A DNA stretch of 13,820 nt, from NCBI GenBank assembly GCA_021781865.1, contig JAJXVZ010000014.1:1-13820 (forward strand). The letters are read 5' to 3'. How positions within the stretch are numbered: the first letter of the stretch is position 1; every line of letters begins with the position of its first letter. The position numbers were made by a program, and so were the translations under genes. Below the pieces are notes generated by a model. The model was not told where the DNA came from and made no database searches. It saw nothing but the letters and a program-made list of their open reading frames with translations. This document shows positions 1 to 5,501 of this stretch, in pieces. Source of the stretch: a bacterium (GTDB lineage Bacteria; Patescibacteriota; Minisyncoccia; Phycocordibacterales; Phycocordibacteraceae).

Positions 1-1
1 T

Positions 2-187
2 ATTGACGGTCTCTCGCGTGAGAATATTCTAGATATTATCGAAGATCGATTCCACACTCTGTTAGCAGAGTTGGACCTTAAGTGTGACCTAGTTCCCTAC
101 CTAAAAACTTTACGGTATCCGACAGAGGGCAATACTGTGGATTTTCTTGCCAGTCGTGGAGAATATCTAAGCGCAAGGATACTGGCC
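2..187 (+). pseudogene. 3' part of a truncated unknown gene
   Basis: The frame beginning at base 2 is open from the window edge and reads as convincing protein up to about codon 61, with pieces such as ENILDIIEDRFHTLLAEL, LVPYLKTLRYPTEG and GEYLSARILAE. From about base 184 the same frame continues only as the antisense shadow of the recombinase relic, with low-complexity Ser/Arg-rich sequence, so the genuine coding part probably ends there. The N-terminus lies outside the window. I do not recognise the family. The simplest reading is a resident gene cut at its 3' side by an integration or deletion that left the recombinase fragment behind. The rest of the gene is not recognisable next to the other relic at 3578. 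It could instead be a chance open frame. Confidence 0.4.
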
Positions 188-390
188 GAGTGCGATTCTC
201 GCTTCATGGCGACAACCTCCAGCCCCTCGCGTTCCGCGAGCTGGAGCATCTCCTTTATTTGGCTGTCGATGCTGAGCACCTGCCGCTCTTCGCTCTCGGT
301 GCTTTTGCGGGCATAGAGGCAATATTTGATCTTCACGGGGGCTTGTATCTGCTTGGCTGGAAACCCCACCGGCGCTTGTGTTGTGTTCAT
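97..390 (-). pseudogene. Large serine recombinase, truncated N-terminal relic (left copy)
   Basis: From ATG 390 the protein starts MNTTQAPVGF and enters the resolvase N-terminal domain: KYCLYARKSTESEERQ, then VLSIDSQIKEM and KRESHSA. The Ser of ARKST (residue 30) is the expected nucleophile and the following Arg- and Gln-rich segment fits the family. Similarity to full-length enzymes stops at RESHSA (near base 184). The remaining residues down to base 97 do not look like recombinase, and about 400-500 residues (rest of the catalytic domain, zinc ribbon, coiled coil) are missing. It cannot be active. The start was chosen because the right-hand relic starts MDT at the equivalent place. An upstream TTG at 420 is also in frame but lies inside the conserved non-coding block. 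An HTH gene precedes it in the same orientation. Confidence 0.85.
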
Positions 391-461
391 ACAGTACAAG
401 AGATGACGCAACCCTCCCAAGGAGTCCAGGGCGTCCGAGTAGGGTGAGGAGTTGATAACTA
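391..461 (-). repeat. Conserved upstream block of the recombinase, left copy
   Basis: This non-coding DNA between the HTH stop codon and the recombinase ATG is homologous to 3331-3403 on the plus strand. Read towards each recombinase, the shared stretches include CAACTCC, GGACGC(C/T)CTGGACTCCT, GCGTCAT and CTTGTA, in the same order and spacing. By eye about three quarters of positions agree. The block is better conserved than the first 20 codons of the recombinases it precedes, so it is likely functional. It could be an attachment site or a promoter/operator. Confidence 0.6.
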
Positions 462-644
462 CCGGGCTTGAAATGCCTCAGATTTTCTTGACTCTCGACG
501 CCATGCCTCACGGCGGCAGATTTGGTAGATACGGTTTGCAGTCACACCGAATAATCCGCCGATCTCCCGGTACGTCTTTCCTTGCTCGCGCAGTTCCACA
601 ATCTCTCGCGTACGGTTTTTGTTTTCTTGTTGTCGCATAGACAT
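459..644 (-). CDS. Small HTH protein, sigma-70 region 4-like
   Basis: A 61-residue basic protein. Its core TREIVELREQGKTYREIGG followed by FGVTANRIYQICR has the spacing of a sigma-70 region 4 / LuxR-type helix-turn-helix (helix, GKTYREIG turn, then a recognition helix). It is therefore a DNA binder, probably a regulator or recombination accessory factor of the mobile element. It stops about 70 bp before the recombinase relic on the same strand, an arrangement I recall from similar CPR elements. An AAGGA sequence lies about 12 nt before ATG 644. A second ATG at 638 is possible. A palindrome at 680-698 upstream of the gene is a candidate operator. The gene is intact although its recombinase is not. 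Confidence 0.7.
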   Translation of the reverse strand: MSMRQQENKNRTREIVELREQGKTYREIGGLFGVTANRIYQICRREAWRRESRKSEAFQAR

Positions 645-679
645 ATAGAATCTATCCTTTCAAGTTTGTATCTAATGAG

Positions 680-698
680 ATGTGCGTGGAGCGCACAT
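680..698. repeat. Perfect inverted repeat, candidate operator
   Basis: ATGTGCG, a 5-nt spacer, then CGCACAT: a perfect 7-bp inverted repeat, 36 bp upstream of the HTH gene start. There is no T-run on either side, so it does not look like a terminator. The geometry fits a dimeric HTH binding site. Confidence 0.45.
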
Positions 699-718
699 TT
701 CTATGTATGAATTATAAG

Positions 719-739
719 CGGACGCACATGTCGCGTCCG
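719..739. repeat. Perfect inverted repeat
   Basis: CGGACGC, a 7-nt spacer (acatgtc), then GCGTCCG. It is the second of three hairpins packed into 680-802. Its left arm and loop share ACGCACAT-like sequence with the repeat at 680-698. Its function is unknown. Confidence 0.45.
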
Positions 740-772
740 TCAATAAGATTTCCGGATTTCCCATCTAAATAT

Positions 773-802
773 AAAAACTCCGCGCGTATGAGACGCGCGG
801 AG
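773..802 (-). terminator. Intrinsic terminator of the 196-aa conserved unknown
   Basis: On the minus strand CTCCGCGCGT, a 5-nt loop and ACGCGCGGAG form a perfect 10-bp GC-rich stem followed directly by TTTTTAT. It lies 25 bp after the stop codon at 827. Confidence 0.88.
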
Positions 803-826
803 CCTGAAACTGTAAAGATCGAAAGT

Positions 827-1417
827 TCAATTCCACCGGTTTTTGTCCACCCGAACGGCCACAGGGCCATTGAGCGGAGCAAATATCCCGATGCCAGATT
901 TCCACTTACCGAAACGTTTGTAGAGATAACGGGCTGTCGTGAAGTCGCCACTCTTCAGGCGATAGAGGGTTCCCATGAAGAGCGTTTTCTTACCTTCGCA
1001 TTCCGTTGGGATGCAATCAGGATTGGCGAGGAACCAGTCCAGAAGGTTAGCATTCCAGATGTTCTGATCTTTCACTTCGTCCTGAAGCTGGAAGCCCCAT
1101 TTGTTGTATCCCGGATCAAACAGCTTGAATTCCGATGGATCCCACCTGAATTTGCCGCGGCCTTCTTGACGATGGTTTGCCACGACCCAGCCATTGGGCA
1201 CAAAGGGGTCGGCATCGAGATCGATCACATACTCCTGGTCTTCTCGCATCACAATTAATGCGTGTCCGAGCAGAACATCACGAACCTGCCCCAATGTGTT
1301 ACCAACCGTAAGCTGGTGAATTAGCTCCGGTGTCCACGTTCCATTCTGCGGACGATTCATGGCCATTTCGATTTCGTGGGACTGGCCTGCACCCAAGGTG
1401 AACTTGTTTTTCGACAT
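827..1417 (-). CDS. Conserved protein of unknown function found in CPR genomes
   Basis: The protein has 196 residues, with no signal peptide or membrane segment. It begins MSKNKFTLGAGQSHEIEMAM, has an acidic DLDADPFVPNGW segment near residues 66-77 and RWDPSEFKLF at 91-100, and carries its most distinctive part at 122-153: NANLLDWFLANPDCIP, then GKK..FMGTLYR. From memory this NANxLDxxLANPxxIP plus F(W/M)GTxYR signature recurs in uncharacterised proteins of Parcubacteria and related candidate phyla, often in variable loci. No function is known to me. Start evidence is good: AAAGGAGA sits 6 nt before ATG 1417. It has its own promoter, a structured leader of about 180 nt, and a terminator, so it is a free-standing unit between the HTH gene and the acyltransferase. 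Confidence 0.75.
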   Translation of the reverse strand: MSKNKFTLGAGQSHEIEMAMNRPQNGTWTPELIHQLTVGNTLGQVRDVLLGHALIVMREDQEYVIDLDADPFVPNGWVVANHRQEGRGKFRWDPSEFKLFDPGYNKWGFQLQDEVKDQNIWNANLLDWFLANPDCIPTECEGKKTLFMGTLYRLKSGDFTTARYLYKRFGKWKSGIGIFAPLNGPVAVRVDKNRWN

Positions 1418-1449
1418 GTTCGTTCTCCTTTCTTTGTTGTATGCAACAC

Positions 1450-1469
1450 GTTCCTGTAATTACGGGAAC
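1450..1469. promoter_or_regulatory. Near-perfect palindrome in the leader
   Basis: GTTCCTGTAATTACGGGAAC is a 20-bp palindrome with one mismatched pair. It lies 33 bp upstream of the start of the 196-aa unknown and inside its predicted leader. It could be an operator or an RNA hairpin. Confidence 0.5.
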
Positions 1470-1505
1470 TCGTTGCGTGCTAGCGGGCCTAACTTCTATA
1501 CGGAG

Positions 1506-1569
1506 GTTTGCCATAGCAGAGAAAGGCCTAAAGGCAATAATAAGTAAGCCCTTTTCTGCCATGGCAAAC
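1506..1569 (-). other. Long foldback in the 5' leader of the 196-aa unknown
   Basis: Arms 1548-1569 and 1506-1527 (22 nt each) are complementary apart from three positions, one of which is a G-U pair in the minus-strand RNA. The loop is 20 nt and includes GCCUUUAGGC, itself able to fold. No T-run follows, so it is not a normal terminator. Just after the foldback, the minus strand has CCTCC (1502-1506), complementary to the GGAG of the gene's ribosome binding site at 1425-1428. It may be a regulatory RNA element or an insertion-element remnant. Confidence 0.55.
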
Positions 1570-1603
1570 ACAAGCTGAACTTTTCAAAGAACCAGCTGAA
1601 ATT

Positions 1604-1631
1604 AGCATACATAATTATTGTGTACTGTCAA
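1604..1631 (-). promoter_or_regulatory. Sigma-70-type promoter for the 196-aa unknown
   Basis: On the minus strand there is a perfect TTGACA (1626-1631), a 16-nt spacer, and TATGCT (1604-1609). The predicted start is near 1597, giving a leader of about 180 nt that contains the foldback and the palindrome. Confidence 0.6.
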
Positions 1632-1647
1632 GACACTTGTCCTGAAT

Positions 1648-2505
1648 TCAACCTGCAATTGCACCACCCCACTTTCCTCGCCGTTCTTCAGGAAGTAAGT
1701 CTGCAAGAGATTGCATGACGATATTTGACTGCGTTCTCAACCCCTTTTCGATTCTTTTCCTCTCCTCGGTGATTTCTTTACGGGCATCACCTTCGCCTGG
1801 GTTTTTGATGAGGTCATTAAATCTCTCAACGCCTTCAATTTTCCCAAGAGTGATTGGCTTCCCGATAATCATCTCTGCCTCAGGACGCCCCTTGAGTGAA
1901 TGTGTTGGTGTCCGATTTATTCCCATGTGCGGATCTTCTGATTTTATGTTTATGGCAATAGGAACAATAATCGCATCAGAAATCTCTGCGAGATATACAG
2001 CACCGTGTCCTTCTTGGGTAGGTATCTTGCCATCCTTTATTGGCACTGGAGTATACGCGGCCATTACGATCGCATCTCCGTCTTCAAGAGCCTCTTTCAT
2101 TGGCACAAAATTATCTGGATTGAACTTTTTTGTATAGTATTCCTTCTTTCCAGTTACCGGATGGTCTCCCCATTTCATGTCGATCGGCATAGTATTATCC
2201 TCTCCTATCACCTTCAAGAATATGTTTGTGCGAGCGTCCTCTTTGAAGGAGTGCTGTATGGAAGCATTGACAGCTCTCATTCTGAACTGCTTCCCAAGCT
2301 TTGCGATAGGGACAACAATATCGAGATCGGAAACGTGTGTTGTGGCAAAAATAATTTTTGCGTCTGGCGGTAGATCTTTAAGGTTTTCTTCTCCCAGTAC
2401 TTCTACGTTGCTGAAATTAGCCTTCACCCACGCTTCTACAACAAGTCTGAAACGAGCGGGTGTTTCCTTGTGAGATTCCTTACCTTGAGGTAACCCTTCG
2501 TGCAT
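1648..2505 (-). CDS. PlsC-like lysophospholipid acyltransferase
   Basis: 285 residues. The HX4D catalytic motif is visible as HVSDLD at 57-62, within IIFATTHVSDLDIVVPIA. A glycine/charged segment follows (YTPVPIKDGK near 151-160, QEGHGAVYLAE near 164-174), and then IIVPIAINI near 179-187, which corresponds to the VPVAI block. Family members move an acyl chain to 1-acyl-glycerol-3-phosphate or a related acceptor at the membrane. The true acceptor here cannot be told. There is no clear membrane helix, so association would be peripheral. No Shine-Dalgarno sequence precedes ATG 2505. Instead TATTCT lies 7 nt upstream, predicting a leaderless mRNA. The gene diverges from the kinase-like gene at 2560. 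CPR bacteria usually lack full lipid synthesis, so remodelling of host lipids is a plausible role. Confidence 0.8.
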   Translation of the reverse strand: MHEGLPQGKESHKETPARFRLVVEAWVKANFSNVEVLGEENLKDLPPDAKIIFATTHVSDLDIVVPIAKLGKQFRMRAVNASIQHSFKEDARTNIFLKVIGEDNTMPIDMKWGDHPVTGKKEYYTKKFNPDNFVPMKEALEDGDAIVMAAYTPVPIKDGKIPTQEGHGAVYLAEISDAIIVPIAINIKSEDPHMGINRTPTHSLKGRPEAEMIIGKPITLGKIEGVERFNDLIKNPGEGDARKEITEERKRIEKGLRTQSNIVMQSLADLLPEERRGKWGGAIAG

Positions 2506-2512
2506 ATTTTGT

Positions 2513-2518
2513 AGAATA
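2513..2518 (-). promoter_or_regulatory. -10 box of the PlsC-like gene (leaderless)
   Basis: TATTCT on the minus strand, 7 nt before ATG 2505. No convincing -35 box is visible. Confidence 0.4.
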
Positions 2519-2525
2519 TCATCTT

Positions 2526-2553
2526 TTGCAATCCGTCCATGCAGAGATATACT
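2526..2553 (+). promoter_or_regulatory. Promoter of the kinase-like gene (leaderless)
   Basis: TTGCAA (2526-2531), a 16-nt spacer, then TATACT (2548-2553). The predicted start falls at about 2560, the A of the chosen ATG. This decides the start at 2560 over the in-frame ATG at 2539, which lies inside the promoter. Confidence 0.6.
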
Positions 2554-2559
2554 TTCATC

Positions 2560-3318
2560 ATGAGTTTTGAAAAGAGACCAGCGCCACGCATACCAGAAAA
2601 GAACGAACTTCCTCTAAATATCAATGGTCATGAACATATTGCAGAAAGTGGCGAATCAAGTGTGTATAGGACCGATGTTCAGGATTCAAAGGAGCAAGGA
2701 CGTATCATCGCCCTCAAACAAAATCGTCGCGAAGCATTTGCGAGCGATGAGGAAATGCACAAGAGTAAGGAGTTTTATGATTTCCTCAAAGCATTTCCTG
2801 GATTCGGCAAGTTCGTTCCCGAGACGCTCTACTTCAAAGCCCGAATGACATCTGACAGTGCGCCGCAGGCATTTGCCATCCAGCATTTTCTCACGGGCAG
2901 AACTATCGATCAAATACCAGACGATGAACTCTACAAAGACCCTGTCGTCGTCAAACAGCTCATGGAATTCGCACATGAGGCGATAGCGATTCTTCAACAG
3001 ACTCGCGAGGAGAAATCTCTCAAACCCGACTTCGGGACGGCAGGAACAGCCGACGCTAATGCTCAGCGATATGGAAATACCTTTGGCAATTCGCGCTACA
3101 CGACTAATATCTTGATTAGCGACTTCCCGGACGAAAATGGTCAGCGCGTATTTTTCGTTGATACCGGAGTGAACGCAGATGAACGCGTTGATAAAAAACG
3201 ACAGTTCCTTGAGCGACAGGTGATGGGGCGAATGCGTGAATTTAATTTCAATCGATGGATTAAGGAACTTGAGAAGGCATTGGATTCGCAGAAGTCACAA
3301 TACCTCAAGGACGTTTAG
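2560..3318 (+). CDS. Degenerate protein-kinase-like fold protein
   Basis: 252 residues from ATG 2560. Several landmarks of the kinase-like (APH/ABC1-type) fold appear in order: a glycine-loop-like AESGESSVYR (28-37), a VAIK-like IIALKQ with Lys53, a hinge-like QAFAIQHFLTGRTID (103-117), and a catalytic-loop-like NSRYTTNILIS (177-187) followed by VFFVDTG (198-203) in the place of DFG. The Asn (183) and the metal-binding Asp (201) are kept. The HGD/HRD catalytic Asp, expected a few residues before the Asn, is replaced by Ser/Arg. It is therefore probably a pseudokinase or a very divergent kinase. It diverges from the PlsC-like gene by 54 bp and ends 12 bp before the right recombinase block. The fold assignment is inference from motif order. 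Confidence 0.6.
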   Translation: MSFEKRPAPRIPEKNELPLNINGHEHIAESGESSVYRTDVQDSKEQGRIIALKQNRREAFASDEEMHKSKEFYDFLKAFPGFGKFVPETLYFKARMTSDSAPQAFAIQHFLTGRTIDQIPDDELYKDPVVVKQLMEFAHEAIAILQQTREEKSLKPDFGTAGTADANAQRYGNTFGNSRYTTNILISDFPDENGQRVFFVDTGVNADERVDKKRQFLERQVMGRMREFNFNRWIKELEKALDSQKSQYLKDV

Positions 3319-3330
3319 GTCTTTCATTTA

Positions 3331-3425
3331 TAGAGTTACCAACTCCGAGCTTCGTGGGACGCTCTGGACTCCTAGGGCTATCAGCGTCATCCCTTGTAGC
3401 TGTAACAGTTAATTAAACAAGGAAT
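3331..3425 (+). repeat. Conserved upstream block of the recombinase, right copy
   Basis: Homologous to 391-461 in inverted orientation: CAACTCC, GGACGCTCTGGACTCCTAGG, GCGTCAT and CTTGTA occur in the same order. After CTGTA (3400-3404) the right copy has about 20 extra bases including AAGGA just before the ATG. No HTH gene precedes it. The kinase-like gene ends 12 bp earlier. Confidence 0.6.
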
Positions 3426-3578
3426 ATGGACACATCAACAGCGGTGCTGCGTAAGCCCCAAGCGGGCAACCGGCAGGAGGTAAAACAAGTGCATGTGACG
3501 TACTGCCTATACGCGAGAAAAAGTACCGAGAGTGAGGAACGCCAAAACATCGACATTACGAGAACACGCCGATACTAA
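3426..3578 (+). pseudogene. Large serine recombinase, truncated N-terminal relic (right copy)
   Basis: A 50-residue ORF starting MDTSTAVLRK, reaching TYCLYARKSTESEERQ and ending NIDITRTRRY. Residues 26-40 are identical to the left relic in the YCLYARKSTESEERQ core, including the nucleophile Ser33, while the first 20 residues have diverged. After ERQ, two codons (Val-Leu in the left copy) are missing, IDI aligns with the family's IDSQ, and homology then ends. AAGGA precedes the ATG. The relic stops 10 bp before the 3' end of tRNA-Ser on the opposite strand, so a tRNA-linked integration or deletion event is plausible. It is too short to be active. Confidence 0.75.
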
Positions 3579-3588
3579 GTTGTCAATG

Positions 3589-3675
3589 CGGAGGCGGAGA
3601 GATTCGAACTCTCGAGACCCTTTCGGGTCTGCCGCCTTTCCAAGGCGGTGCACTAGACCACTATGCGACGCCTCC
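3589..3675 (-). tRNA. tRNA-Ser (GGA)
   Basis: 87 nt on the minus strand. The acceptor GGAGGCG (3675-3669) pairs with CGCCTCC (3596-3590) and the discriminator is G at 3589. The anticodon stem is CCGCC/GGCGG with loop TTGGAAA, giving anticodon GGA (codons UCC/UCU). The variable arm is long and paired (GACCC-GAAA-GGGTC), as expected for a class II tRNA, and the T arm is GAGAG-TTCGAAT-CTCTC. CCA is not encoded. It lies downstream of the htpX gene group on the same strand. Confidence 0.96.
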
Positions 3676-3740
3676 AATATCGTTGTTCGACTCTACATCA
3701 ATCTGTATTGGAAACACTATCAAAATTTAGATAGTTATGC

Positions 3741-3775
3741 ACGCGCTTACCTTAATAAAGGTAAGCATACTGCGT
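3741..3775. repeat. Hairpin between the 41-aa ORF and tRNA-Ser
   Basis: GCTTACCTT (3745-3753) and AAGGTAAGC (3758-3766) form a perfect 9-bp stem with a 4-nt loop. ACGC (3741-3744) and GCGT (3772-3775) can add four pairs across a bulge. No T-run follows on either strand. It could be a weak terminator or processing signal between the htpX transcript and tRNA-Ser. The rest of 3676-3820 shows nothing else I can name. Confidence 0.45.
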
Positions 3776-3820
3776 GATGAGCCAAAATCTATAAACCGAA
3801 TATTGTTTTTCTTGCTTCCT

Positions 3821-3946
3821 TTAAAAAAAGGTTTCCATAAAAATGGTTTTGCCATCCTCGTGTTTTACGTAGATGTATCCCTCTATAATATCCTCCGCAA
3901 GAGCGTAGGTTCTTCCGCCATCAATATTATGAAAGTGGGCAAACAC
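3821..3946 (-). CDS. Small 41-aa protein coupled to htpX
   Basis: A GTG start at 3946-3944 overlaps the htpX stop codon (sequence TAGTG), the arrangement of translationally coupled genes. The product has 41 residues beginning (M)FAHFHNIDGGRTYALAE and ending DGKTIFMETFF. It is acidic, has no membrane segment, and has an ordinary protein-like composition rather than that of random sequence. I do not recognise it. The pattern of short strands (GYIYVK, KTIFMET) hints at a small beta-rich fold. There is no ATG in frame. It would be the last gene of the malic enzyme to htpX train. A chance ORF remains possible because it is short. Confidence 0.5.
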   Translation of the reverse strand: MFAHFHNIDGGRTYALAEDIIEGYIYVKHEDGKTIFMETFF

Positions 3947-4842
3947 TATGTATTGAGAAGAGCCTTAACGCGATCTGGGATCGGTGGGTGCGTCGAGAAA
4001 AGACGCTCAATCCAACCAGAACTGCCGCCGGATTTTGCGCCAAAAGGGTCACCTATAAAAAGATGTGCGGTCGCAAGATTTGCACTCTTCAGCGGCGCTG
4101 TATAGCCGCCTATTTTTTTGAGTGCGGATGCAAGACCTTCTGGGTAACGCGTGAGTAAAACACCGGAGGCATCGGCAAGATATTCGCGCCGGCGCGAGAT
4201 GGCAAGCTCGATGAGTTTTGCCGCCAACGGCGCAAGTACAATGCTGACAAGGGCAAGGATCATCAAGAGCATACCCCCTTCCCCTCGATCATTGCGTCTA
4301 CCGCCGCCCCAGAACGAAATACGAAGAAAGATATTTGCGGCAAGGGCAACGAAACCTGCAAGCACCACCGCAATAGTCATAAGAAGCATGTCACGATTCT
4401 TAATGTGCGAAAGTTCGTGGCCGATAACACCTTCAAGTTCCGGGCGCGTCATCATCGAAAGGAGACCTGCTGTTACACATACGACTGCATGCTTTTCATC
4501 GCGACCAGTTGCGAATGCATTTGGCGCTGGATCGTCAATCACATAAAGTTTTGGCATAGGTAATCCAGCGGTAATCGCGAGATTCTCGGTAACCGTGTAG
4601 AAATCAAAGAATTCCTCTCGGGTAGCCGGTCGCGCATGATTAAGGGAGAGCACGAGTTTGTCCGAAGCCCAGTAGGCGTAGAAATTCGTCGCCACGGCAA
4701 TGAAAATAGCAATGTAGAGGATGAGAGAATTATTGAGGTACCAGGAAATTCCATAACCGATCGCAATGACTACGATCAAAAATCCGGCCACGAGTGCCCA
4801 GGTTCGACGAATATTTGACGCACGTTCAGCGTAAAGATTCAT
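3946..4842 (-). CDS. htpX: HtpX, membrane zinc metalloprotease
   Basis: 298 residues, the normal family length. The zinc motif is HELSH at 142-146 (VIGHELSHIKNRD). The third ligand is Glu220 in RRREYLADASG, and the C-terminal LFSTHPPIPDRV block (281-292) is typical of M48B HtpX. Membrane segments are at about 14-34 and 38-58, with two more after the active site (about 152-175 and 190-214). It degrades misfolded membrane proteins, in E. coli alongside FtsH, which is also encoded in this window. Its ATG overlaps the stop of the GGDEF gene by ATGA, so the two are probably co-translated. LemA, its common genomic partner, lies two genes upstream. No key residue is missing. Confidence 0.95.
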   Translation of the reverse strand: MNLYAERASNIRRTWALVAGFLIVVIAIGYGISWYLNNSLILYIAIFIAVATNFYAYWASDKLVLSLNHARPATREEFFDFYTVTENLAITAGLPMPKLYVIDDPAPNAFATGRDEKHAVVCVTAGLLSMMTRPELEGVIGHELSHIKNRDMLLMTIAVVLAGFVALAANIFLRISFWGGGRRNDRGEGGMLLMILALVSIVLAPLAAKLIELAISRRREYLADASGVLLTRYPEGLASALKKIGGYTAPLKSANLATAHLFIGDPFGAKSGGSSGWIERLFSTHPPIPDRVKALLNT

Positions 4843-5489
4843 GTTCCGTGTACGTAAATTCTGTTACGATCTTTTTTTGCCACATACATTGCTTCATCTG
4901 CAAATTTAAGCAGTGTTCGGAAATCATCTGATTTCTTCGAAGAAACAACTCCGAGACTTGCTGTGGTTTTCAGATCTGGATATTTTTTAAACTTCAGTTC
5001 CTCAATATTTGTTCTGATCTTTTCTGCTTCTTTTGCGGCACCGTCTTCATCCGTATCCCGCAAGAATACAGCGAACTCTTCCCCTCCCCAACGAGCAACT
5101 ATGTCCGATGAACGAACGGAACCTGCTAGCACCTTCGCGATCTCTCGTAGTACCTCATCACCTGTCTCATGACCACGAGTGTCGTTTATTTCTTTGAAGT
5201 GATCGATATCTATAAAAATAATGGAACCCGCCAAATATTCGACATTTTTACGACGTTCTACCACGTCCCCTCCATGAATCATTTTGAACAATCGTTCAAG
5301 CTCTTCTTCAAAAGGTTTGCGCATTTTCAATCCGGTAAGGTGATCAATGCCTTGCTGTTCTTCTAACCACTTGACGTGCTCTCGAAGCAACCAGTTCTCA
5401 TTATCAGAATCCTTTATTATTTCCGAGACTTCCTTAGCACTTCCCGGGGTTCTTACAGGGCCCCGTTCTGATCCTCCGAAGGATGCCAT
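4839..5489 (-). CDS. Soluble diguanylate cyclase (GGDEF domain)
   Basis: 216 residues. After a short N-terminal helix (about 30-47, possibly a coiled-coil dimeriser) comes a full GGDEF domain. DHLTGLKMRK (49-58) matches the DxLTGLxNR entry motif, FIDIDHFKEIND (92-103) carries the metal-binding Asp, and GHETGD (106-111) follows. The active site is GGEEF at 135-139, so cyclic-di-GMP synthesis from two GTP is expected. RSSD at 126-129, five residues before GGEEF, is the classic product-inhibition I-site. There is no membrane helix and no recognisable sensor domain. It starts 12 nt after the lemA stop and overlaps htpX by ATGA, so it sits between two membrane-stress genes that usually neighbour each other. 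No Shine-Dalgarno sequence is visible. Confidence 0.93.
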   Translation of the reverse strand: MASFGGSERGPVRTPGSAKEVSEIIKDSDNENWLLREHVKWLEEQQGIDHLTGLKMRKPFEEELERLFKMIHGGDVVERRKNVEYLAGSIIFIDIDHFKEINDTRGHETGDEVLREIAKVLAGSVRSSDIVARWGGEEFAVFLRDTDEDGAAKEAEKIRTNIEELKFKKYPDLKTTASLGVVSSKKSDDFRTLLKFADEAMYVAKKDRNRIYVHGT

Positions 5490-5501
5490 GGAAGAGAGGG
5501 G

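Noticed and set aside
167..511. 114-codon minus-strand open frame overlapping the left relic
   Set aside because: It is an out-of-frame shadow of the recombinase and its upstream block. The relic's frame has the family motifs.
680..802. CRISPR-like array from the repeated hairpins
   Set aside because: The three inverted repeats differ in sequence, arm length and spacing. There are no direct repeats with regular spacers and no cas genes.
680..1258. 192-codon plus-strand open frame
   Set aside because: It is antisense to the 196-aa unknown and crosses its terminator. The minus-strand gene has a ribosome site, promoter and family resemblance.
1506..1569. Intrinsic terminator at the long foldback
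   Set aside because: No T-run follows the stem on either strand, and it lies between a good promoter and its gene rather than after one.
2539..2559. Upstream ATG 2539 as the start of the kinase-like gene
   Set aside because: It lies between the -35 and -10 boxes of the best promoter. The transcript would begin downstream of it, at ATG 2560.
3532..3777. 81-codon plus-strand open frame
   Set aside because: It runs straight through the antisense of tRNA-Ser and has no protein-like segment. The genuine frame here is the short recombinase relic ending at 3578.
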